Shown one piece after another: positions 1 to 4,767 of a stretch of 5,783 nt of DNA; within the stretch, counting starts at the first letter, position 1, and every line of letters begins with the position of its first letter. Location of the stretch: positions 1 through 5,783 of the forward strand of contig JAGONL010000050.1 in NCBI GenBank assembly GCA_017993025.1, written 5' to 3'. The notes beneath the pieces are model-generated. The model ran no database searches. It worked only from the letters and a program-made list of their open reading frames with translations, and was not told the DNA's origin. Source of the DNA: Candidatus Saccharimonadota bacterium (GTDB lineage: Bacteria; Patescibacteriota; Saccharimonadia; Saccharimonadales; SZUA-47). Made by a program: the position numbers and the translations under genes.

Positions 1-1
1 T

Positions 2-148
2 GACTTAGCGTCTGCTTTTGGTGGTGGTGGGCACCCATATGCATCTGGTTTTAAGATAACAAATGGGCGAAAACTTGAAGATGTCCATGCGGACGTTATA
101 AAAAAAGCAAATGAATTACTAGATTTATTATCAGGAGACCAAAGATGA
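2..148 (+). CDS. DHH/DHHA1-family phosphoesterase, C-terminal end (NrnA-like), partial
   Basis: This open frame enters from the left edge and ends at TGA 146-148, giving 48 visible codons. The glycine-rich motif GGGGHPYASGF, at visible residues 7-17, is the signature of the DHHA1 substrate-binding domain that closes DHH-family phosphoesterases. Those of the NrnA type degrade short oligoribonucleotides and dephosphorylate pAp in the cytosol. After the motif comes a short helix-like tail ending in LSGDQR, as expected at the C terminus of the family. The catalytic DHH domain lies outside the window, so the substrate cannot be judged: NrnA, a RecJ-like nuclease or another DHHA1 protein are all possible, with NrnA favoured by the motif and the short tail. 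Its stop overlaps the cysS start as ATGA (145-148), so the two are probably co-transcribed and translationally coupled. Confidence 0.8.
   Translation, partial: DLASAFGGGGHPYASGFKITNGRKLEDVHADVIKKANELLDLLSGDQR
133..137 (+). promoter_or_regulatory. Shine-Dalgarno sequence of cysS
   Basis: AGGAG lies 7 nt before the ATG at 145, inside the last codons of the phosphoesterase gene. It supports that ATG as the cysS start, together with the ATGA stop/start overlap. It is the only strong ribosome binding site in the window; the minus-strand membrane-protein gene has a weak distant one, and the peptidase and first glycosyltransferase genes have none. Confidence 0.8.
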
Positions 149-1533
149 AAATATTTAACAGTCTACACAATAAAATTGAGGATTTTAAACCGCTAAATGA
201 GGGAAAAGTTGGCCTCTATAGTTGTGGTCCTACTGTATATAACAGTCTACACATTGGAAATTTATCAGCTTTTATATATGCCGACGTGCTTCACAGGGCG
301 TTAACTTCCAATGGATATGAAGTATTTCACGTTATGAACATTACTGATGTAGACGACAAAACTATAAGGGACAGCAAAAAAGATTACCCTGACGACGATC
401 CACAAACTGCATTAAAAAAGCTAACGGACAAATACACAAAAATATTTAAAAACGATTTAGTTGCTACTAAAAACGATGTCGAAAGCATAACTTTTATATC
501 TGCAGTAGAGACCATAGACGAGATGGTTGAACTTACACAAAAGCTAATTGATAAAGGAATTGGCTACATTGCAGATGACGGAATTTATTTTTCAATCAAA
601 GCTTATCAAGAAACTGGCAATGTTTATGGATATTTGCAAAAGGTTGAAATATCAAAAACTCAAAGCAGAATTGCAAATGACGAATATGACAAAGAAAATG
701 TATCTGATTTTGCACTTTGGAAGGCAGCTACACCTGGTGAGCCGTCGTGGAAAGCGGAATTTGATGTAAATGGTGAAAAAATAGTTATGCCAGGGCGTCC
801 TGGCTGGCATATTGAATGTTCTGCTATGAGCGAAAAGCTTCTTGGCGTTCCTTTTGATATACATACTGGTGGAATTGATTTAAAATTCCCACACCATGAA
901 AATGAAATTGCTCAGACAAGGGGTAGTGGCAGTAAGGGGCTTTCAAATTATTTTTTCCACAATAATCACCTGTTAGTTGATGGTGCAAAAATGAGCAAAA
1001 GTCTTGGCAATTTCTATACTTTGCGCGATATAGAGACTAGGGGAATTGACCCGCAAGCATTTAGGCTTTTAGTTTTGGAGAGTCACTATAGAACGGAAAG
1101 CAATTTTAGCTGGGAAATTCTAGAGGCTGCGAAAAATAGACTTAAAAACTGGTTATCAGTCGCTGACAGAATGTATCAATTACCAGAAAATAGCAACTTA
1201 GAAATTATTAAAAAAATGACAAATGCTCTATCAAACGACCTCAATACATCTAAAGTTTTGGTGAACATCGACAATTATTTTGACGATGTGATAAGTTTGG
1301 GTGAATCACCGAACAAACAGGTCATTTTGGCAATAAAAAATTTAGTAGGTATTGATTTAATAACAGATGATATTACCGAGTCACAAAAAGAAATTTTAAA
1401 AGAGAGACTCAGCGTACGAGAAGTGAAAGACTGGGCAAAATCTGACGAACTTAGAGATACTTTAAAAGCTCAGGGGATTGGAATTAACGACACCCAAAAC
1501 ACACAAATCTGGTACAGGATATCAGGCTTCTAG
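145..1533 (+). CDS. cysS: cysteinyl-tRNA synthetase (CysRS)
   Basis: This class I aminoacyl-tRNA synthetase charges tRNA-Cys with cysteine in the cytosol. At 462 residues it has the usual full length. The HIGH-type motif is HIGN at residues 36-39, following SCGPTVY, and the KMSKS loop is at 282-286. The four zinc ligands that give CysRS its cysteine selectivity are all present: Cys27, Cys225 (GWHIECSAM), His250 and Glu254 (FPHHENE). The spacing of 25 residues between Cys225 and His250 is that of the E. coli enzyme. Residues from about 320 form the helical anticodon-binding part, ending in the typical KDWAKSDELRDTLKAQGI segment. The start is fixed by the Shine-Dalgarno sequence and the ATGA overlap with the phosphoesterase gene. 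The 3' end runs 12 bp into the opposing membrane-protein gene. A 14-bp direct repeat near the 5' end encodes NSLH twice. No key residue is missing, so the enzyme should be active. Confidence 0.98.
   Translation: MKIFNSLHNKIEDFKPLNEGKVGLYSCGPTVYNSLHIGNLSAFIYADVLHRALTSNGYEVFHVMNITDVDDKTIRDSKKDYPDDDPQTALKKLTDKYTKIFKNDLVATKNDVESITFISAVETIDEMVELTQKLIDKGIGYIADDGIYFSIKAYQETGNVYGYLQKVEISKTQSRIANDEYDKENVSDFALWKAATPGEPSWKAEFDVNGEKIVMPGRPGWHIECSAMSEKLLGVPFDIHTGGIDLKFPHHENEIAQTRGSGSKGLSNYFFHNNHLLVDGAKMSKSLGNFYTLRDIETRGIDPQAFRLLVLESHYRTESNFSWEILEAAKNRLKNWLSVADRMYQLPENSNLEIIKKMTNALSNDLNTSKVLVNIDNYFDDVISLGESPNKQVILAIKNLVGIDLITDDITESQKEILKERLSVREVKDWAKSDELRDTLKAQGIGINDTQNTQIWYRISGF
156..253 (+). repeat. 14-bp in-frame direct repeat inside cysS
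   Basis: TAACAGTCTACACA occurs at 156-169 and again at 240-253. The copies are 84 bp (28 codons) apart and in the same reading frame, so both encode NSLH with identical codons (residues 5-8 and 33-36). The second copy supplies the first His of the HIGN catalytic motif. The corresponding positions in known CysRS proteins read roughly FNTLT and VYDLCH, so the match may be chance plus convergence rather than duplication. Confidence 0.6.
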
Positions 1534-2607
1534 TAAATTATCGCGGTCTTCTATCCAATCGTCAAACAGAACTTTAGCACAACCAGCAAGTGGGATAGCT
1601 AAGAAACCGCCTAAAACCCCGCCCAGGCTTATACCTACGATAGCGGCCATAAATACAAGCATTGGTGTTAGCTCGTTGTTTCTAGACTGTATGTATGGCT
1701 GAATAGTCGCGTTTTCAATCTGCTGATATATGATAAAGTAAATTATCATAACAAGTGCAAGAAGCGGGCTGGCGAATAATGCAAATAACGCAACAAATAT
1801 TGCGCCTAAAATTGCTCCGATAGTAGGGATAAGTCCAAATAGAAATACGATTCCACCCAAGGCTACTGCATTTACTGAAACTCCTATGATTGTTGATGCG
1901 ATAAAGAGTGCTACCATAGAAAATATCGAGCCAATTGTGGCAACTAGTACTTGACCGTTGACGTAGCTAGTGACTACCTTGTACATTTTTCTAGCAATTT
2001 CTTGGTCGTGTGCTCTACGCCTTTTTGGTATATGATTCCAGAAAGTTTTAATCCACCTTGGTCCCTCAATTAGCATCATAAATGTCAACACAAAAACGCT
2101 CACAATAGATATAACATTTGCAAAAATTCTATTTGCTGTAGTTAGAACTGGACCTTGAACAGAACCAAGATTTCTAGACCAATCTGTAGCAAAATTTTGA
2201 ATTTGAGTCTCTAGCTGGTAGCGTCTAACTAAATTTCCAACAGAGTTATTTTGATTCTCTAAATCTGATAGAGTTGACGGAACATCGCGAATAAATCTAG
2301 TAGTTTGATTGACAAGGGAAGGTACTATCAAAACCACAAAGGCAACAATTATTGTCATTACAGCACTATAAGCAATTGCAGTTGCTCGTATTCTACTTTT
2401 GCTTTTAAGTTTAGAGGACACTTTGGTTACTATAGGGTTTAGAGCCATCGCCAAAAAGAATGACACAAATATAAGCGTTAATGGATGCATTAAGTTATCA
2501 AGAAGCCGAAGAGTCATAAATGTACCAAGCAAGAAAAGTATAACCCGCAAAATAGTCTGATTAGAAATAGTAAGTTCAACAGAGTCTTTTGATTTTCTTC
2601 CAAACAT
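1522..2607 (-). CDS. AI-2E family transporter (PF01594), polytopic membrane protein
   Basis: This is a 361-residue integral membrane protein of the PF01594 (AI-2E/TqsA/PerM-like) family. Members have been linked to autoinducer-2 export, cation/proton antiport or other efflux, so the substrate here is unknown. Hydrophobic segments lie at about residues 17-37, 43-60, 76-97, 158-180, 219-276 (two or three helices), 279-296 and 314-342, with a soluble region at about 98-157 where the family has its extracytoplasmic domain. Family hallmarks are LTFMMLIEGPRW (174-185), GLIPTIGAILGA (258-269) and QQIENATIQPYI (295-306), followed by a Gly-rich final helix pair. The start ATG has only a weak, distant AGG (2620-2622). 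The gene lies 46 bp downstream of a GT4 glycosyltransferase on the same strand and also has a candidate promoter of its own. Its stop lies inside the cysS 3' end. Coupling to the glycosyltransferase could mean envelope-related transport, but that is inference. Confidence 0.9.
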   Translation of the reverse strand: MFGRKSKDSVELTISNQTILRVILFLLGTFMTLRLLDNLMHPLTLIFVSFFLAMALNPIVTKVSSKLKSKSRIRATAIAYSAVMTIIVAFVVLIVPSLVNQTTRFIRDVPSTLSDLENQNNSVGNLVRRYQLETQIQNFATDWSRNLGSVQGPVLTTANRIFANVISIVSVFVLTFMMLIEGPRWIKTFWNHIPKRRRAHDQEIARKMYKVVTSYVNGQVLVATIGSIFSMVALFIASTIIGVSVNAVALGGIVFLFGLIPTIGAILGAIFVALFALFASPLLALVMIIYFIIYQQIENATIQPYIQSRNNELTPMLVFMAAIVGISLGGVLGGFLAIPLAGCAKVLFDDWIEDRDNLLEA

Positions 2608-2624
2608 AGTCTTATTCTACCTAA

Positions 2625-2636
2625 AATTCATGAATT
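2625..2636. promoter_or_regulatory. 12-bp perfect palindrome over the transporter promoter
   Basis: AATTCATGAATT is a perfect inverted repeat with no spacer. It overlaps the inner half of the proposed -10 hexamer (2634-2639) and runs to the predicted transcription start near 2627. That is where a dimeric repressor would block RNA polymerase, so it is a candidate operator. The palindrome is A/T-rich and short, so chance is a real alternative; no second copy was noticed. Confidence 0.3.
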
Positions 2637-2642
2637 ATACCA
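2634..2642 (-). promoter_or_regulatory. extended -10 promoter of the AI-2E family transporter gene
   Basis: Read on the minus strand, the sequence is TGGTATAAT: a consensus -10 hexamer preceded by TGN, the extended -10 form that needs little or no -35. No good -35 is seen 16-18 bp upstream. It lies in the 46-bp gap after the glycosyltransferase stop. Transcription would start near 2627, giving a leader of about 20 nt. It suggests the transporter can be expressed independently of the upstream glycosyltransferase. Confidence 0.6.
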
Positions 2643-2653
2643 ATATACTTGGA

Positions 2654-3745
2654 CTAGCTGTATGCTTCTTTAATCAATCTATCAACTACAGTATCAACGT
2701 CGTACTTCTTCACATTCGCGTGTTGCATTGCTCCTATTTGTGCTGTTTTGTCTGGGTTATCTAAAAACTCGGTTAGTTTTGCTGTAAATTCGGCTCTATT
2801 ATTAGGGTTAAAAAGTGTGCCTTTAAAATCATCCAGCACGCTTGCATAACCTGGGTTATTTCCGCCAATAGTCACTCCAGCGCCAGCCGACATCGCCTCT
2901 GTAAGTACTATTCCAAAGCTTTCACCGGCAGTTGACGGAAAAACGGCGATTTGTGCGTTGCTTAAGTATTTAGCCTTCGTTTCGTTGTCGACAAATCCAG
3001 GAAAAAATATTTTCAAACCCTTTATATCTGAATAATCGCGTAGTTCTTGTAAAAGTGGGCCTTTACCGCACATTATTAGTTCTACATCTTCCCGATTAGG
3101 CAGATTTTCATAAGCACGAACTAATTGTTTAACGCCTTTTCTTACGTCAAATCTGCCGACAAAAACAATTTTAGGTTTAGATACTTCCAAAGTCTCACCA
3201 GCGAAACCGCGATAAAACTTGTAGTCGACAGGATTAGGCATTATATCGCCCTTGAGCCCAAATGATTTTTCCATAAACTCTTGCGCAGGACGAGAAACGG
3301 CAAAAACTTTATTAAATCTCTTTTTGTTTTTCCAAAGATAAAGCCCAAGTATTTTTGTACCGATTTTCGCTAAGAAATTATACGGCAAAATATGAAAAGT
3401 ACCGACAATCTTTACCGATTTTGGTGCCAATTTAATTAACTTGCCCGACATCACTGGGCTATAAGGCATTTGCACATGCAAAACATCAAATTTAATCTCG
3501 GTTAGTAATTTTTTTAACTGTTTTCTTGATGAACTAAATGGCGTTCTAATTGAATTACCGTTAAATTTCATTGAAATAACTTTTGCTAATGAGTGGACAT
3601 TCTGTAAATCTTGGCGCTCAGTAAACGGAACAATATAGTGAACTTCATGACCTAACTCCCTCATTTTTTCTGCAATTACAATCATAGCCTGCTGGACGCC
3701 GTCTGGTTTATCAAGAGTGTCGTCAAGTACGTAACCAATTATCAT
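2654..3745 (-). CDS. family GT4 glycosyltransferase, PimA-like (first copy)
   Basis: This retaining GT-B glycosyltransferase of CAZy family GT4 probably transfers a nucleotide-activated sugar to a lipid or glycan acceptor at the cytoplasmic face of the membrane. The 363 residues form a complete protein. The N-terminal Rossmann domain starts MIIGYVLDDT and carries the PDGVQQ acceptor-side glycine loop (14-19), DVLHVQMP (87-94) and GTFHILPY (115-122). The C-terminal donor domain starts near 190 with PKIVFVGRFDVRKGV, where Arg198 and Lys203 are the expected phosphate contacts. The E-x7-E motif follows in GESFGIVLTEAM (Glu275, Glu283), then NNPGY (296-300). The phosphatidylinositol mannosyltransferase group is the closest resemblance I recognise, but donor and acceptor are not proven. 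The start is the first residue expected for the family, yet no Shine-Dalgarno precedes it; upstream is the C-rich complement of a heptad repeat. A related glycosyltransferase gene lies about 1 kb away on the same strand. Confidence 0.92.
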   Translation of the reverse strand: MIIGYVLDDTLDKPDGVQQAMIVIAEKMRELGHEVHYIVPFTERQDLQNVHSLAKVISMKFNGNSIRTPFSSSRKQLKKLLTEIKFDVLHVQMPYSPVMSGKLIKLAPKSVKIVGTFHILPYNFLAKIGTKILGLYLWKNKKRFNKVFAVSRPAQEFMEKSFGLKGDIMPNPVDYKFYRGFAGETLEVSKPKIVFVGRFDVRKGVKQLVRAYENLPNREDVELIMCGKGPLLQELRDYSDIKGLKIFFPGFVDNETKAKYLSNAQIAVFPSTAGESFGIVLTEAMSAGAGVTIGGNNPGYASVLDDFKGTLFNPNNRAEFTAKLTEFLDNPDKTAQIGAMQHANVKKYDVDTVVDRLIKEAYS

Positions 3746-3752
3746 ATATATA

Positions 3753-3780
3753 GGGTATAGGGTTTAGGGGTTAGGGTCTA
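3753..3780 (+). repeat. telomere-like heptad tandem repeat with G-quadruplex pattern
   Basis: Four adjacent 7-bp units read GGGTATA, GGGTTTA, GGGGTTA and GGGTCTA, consensus GGGTNTA. G-runs start at 3753, 3760, 3767 and 3774 with four-base spacing, which meets the usual G3-loop(1-7) definition of an intramolecular quadruplex on the plus strand; the minus strand is correspondingly C-rich. The array fills most of the 48-bp space between two divergent start codons and occupies the -35 and spacer region of the peptidase promoter. If the glycosyltransferase is transcribed from the overlapping -10 at 3780-3785, its leader carries most of the C-rich complement. The resemblance to eukaryotic telomere repeats is probably compositional. 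Confidence 0.85.
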
Positions 3781-3785
3781 GTATA
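3780..3785 (-). promoter_or_regulatory. candidate -10 of the first glycosyltransferase gene
   Basis: The minus strand reads TATACT, a 5/6 match to TATAAT. It overlaps the oppositely directed -10 of the peptidase gene by four bases. Transcription would start near 3773, giving a leader of about 28 nt that contains three C-runs and no Shine-Dalgarno. No -35 is recognisable at 16-18 bp. A second weak hexamer, TATACC (3754-3759), lies closer to the start codon and is an alternative. Confidence 0.4.
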
Positions 3786-3787
3786 AT
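3782..3787 (+). promoter_or_regulatory. -10 hexamer of the peptidase gene, predicting a leaderless mRNA
   Basis: TATAAT is a perfect -10 consensus whose last base is 7 nt before the A of the ATG at 3794. Transcription should therefore begin at or within a base or two of the start codon, giving a leaderless message. This fits the absence of any Shine-Dalgarno in TTTTGT just before the ATG. No -35 or TGN extension is present; the expected -35 position falls in the G-rich heptad repeat. Confidence 0.65.
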
Positions 3788-3793
3788 TTTTGT

Positions 3794-4735
3794 ATGAATG
3801 ACGACGAGTATACTATAAAAACAGGATTGCTAGATGTTGGCGATGGCCACAAAATATACTACCAACAATGGGGAAATAAAGATGCCAACCCAATATTTTT
3901 TCTGCACGGGGGTCCTGGGGGCAGCCTAAAAGACGGACATAAGCTCAATTTTAACCCTGAACTTCACCATGTAATATTTCATGACCAGCGTGGATGCGGT
4001 AAAAGCATTCCGTTTGGTGAACTTAAAAACAATACTACTCAAGATTTAGTTGAGGATATTAATAAAATAGCTGAACATCTAAAATTCAACAATAAAAAAA
4101 TAACGCTTTACGGAGGTTCATGGGGTAGTGCGCTTGCGCTAATTTATGCTGTTAAACATCCCAAAAACGTTGAAAAGATGCTTATTTATGGTGTTTATAC
4201 AGGCACTAAAAAGGAAACAGACTACATTCAACAGGGTGGGCTTAAAACACACTTCCCCGAAAGCTGGGAAAATTACATTAATATCGTGCCAGCGGATAAA
4301 AGAAACGATACAGTTAAGTACTATTATGATAAAATACGTGATAAAAATCAGGAAATTGCCGATGAGCATATTAGACGCTGGAACACTAACGAATCGTCTG
4401 CAATGTCGATTGACCCAGATTTAGCAAATATTAAACTTAACAACCAAGAAGTTGATGACAAAGCTAGGTCTGTTGCAATAATAGAATGCCACTTCTTTGT
4501 AAACAATTGCTTTATACCCGATAAATATATATATGATAATGCCAAAAAGCTGTCAAAAATCCCAATTTTAATAGTACAAGGAAGGCACGACCATGTGTGT
4601 CCGCCTGAAACTGCTTACGAATTGAGTAAAGCTATCGGGAATAACTGCTTCCTTCACATAACACCAGGCAGTCATGCGAGAGAAGGTGCCTTCAGAGAAG
4701 TTATAAAAGCCTACACCTGGAGCTGGCTAAACTAA
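3794..4735 (+). CDS. pip: proline iminopeptidase-like alpha/beta hydrolase (family S33)
   Basis: This is a 313-residue cytosolic alpha/beta-hydrolase with no signal peptide. Proline iminopeptidases remove N-terminal proline from peptides, which here could serve uptake and recycling of host or environmental peptides. The oxyanion-loop motif HGGPGG is at 38-43, DQRGCGKS at 64-71, and the nucleophile elbow GGSWGS at 107-112 makes Ser109 the nucleophile. Asp266 (GRHD) is the likely acid and His294 the likely base. Glu200 (RRWNTNE) and Glu231 (IIECHFF) sit where the family's two glutamates bind the free amino terminus, supporting an aminopeptidase rather than an esterase. The His context is PGSHA instead of the common AGHSA, a one-residue shift. 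The ATG has no Shine-Dalgarno and is probably leaderless. A second ATG 4 nt downstream is out of frame. The gene runs against both neighbouring glycosyltransferases and is bounded by heptad repeats. Confidence 0.88.
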   Translation: MNDDEYTIKTGLLDVGDGHKIYYQQWGNKDANPIFFLHGGPGGSLKDGHKLNFNPELHHVIFHDQRGCGKSIPFGELKNNTTQDLVEDINKIAEHLKFNNKKITLYGGSWGSALALIYAVKHPKNVEKMLIYGVYTGTKKETDYIQQGGLKTHFPESWENYINIVPADKRNDTVKYYYDKIRDKNQEIADEHIRRWNTNESSAMSIDPDLANIKLNNQEVDDKARSVAIIECHFFVNNCFIPDKYIYDNAKKLSKIPILIVQGRHDHVCPPETAYELSKAIGNNCFLHITPGSHAREGAFREVIKAYTWSWLN

Positions 4736-4736
4736 A

Positions 4737-4767
4737 ACTGCTTACTGCTTACTGCTTACTGCTTACT
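4737..4767. repeat. ACTGCTT heptad tandem repeat, 4.4 copies
   Basis: Four identical ACTGCTT units (4737-4764) plus ACT follow each other without interruption. The array begins one base after the peptidase stop codon, fills the 13-bp gap, and continues into the last codons of the converging glycosyltransferase, where it encodes the final VSSKQ and the TAA stop on the minus strand. Because 7 and 3 share no factor, the minus-strand repeat presents TAA in every frame within 21 bp, while the plus-strand repeat has no stop in any frame. Its sequence is unrelated to the GGGTNTA array upstream of the peptidase. Confidence 0.95.

Noticed and set aside
548..864. Open frames of about 70 codons on both strands inside cysS (548-769 plus, 652-864 minus)
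   Set aside because: They overlap the well-supported cysS frame, show no recognisable motif and have no ribosome binding site.
1478..1702. Plus-strand open frame across the cysS/transporter junction
   Set aside because: It is antisense to the conserved transporter C terminus and out of frame with cysS; the composition is low-complexity and no family is recognised.
3753..3780. True telomere or linear-replicon end
   Set aside because: Only four degenerate units, internal to the window and between two intact genes. It is better explained as a short tandem repeat.
4139..4545. Several open frames on both strands within the peptidase gene, and one at 5171-5353 in the second glycosyltransferase
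   Set aside because: All are fully nested in strong protein-coding frames and look like shadows without their own start signals.
4737..4767. CRISPR array
   Set aside because: Units of 7 bp are adjacent with no spacers, and no cas genes are present.
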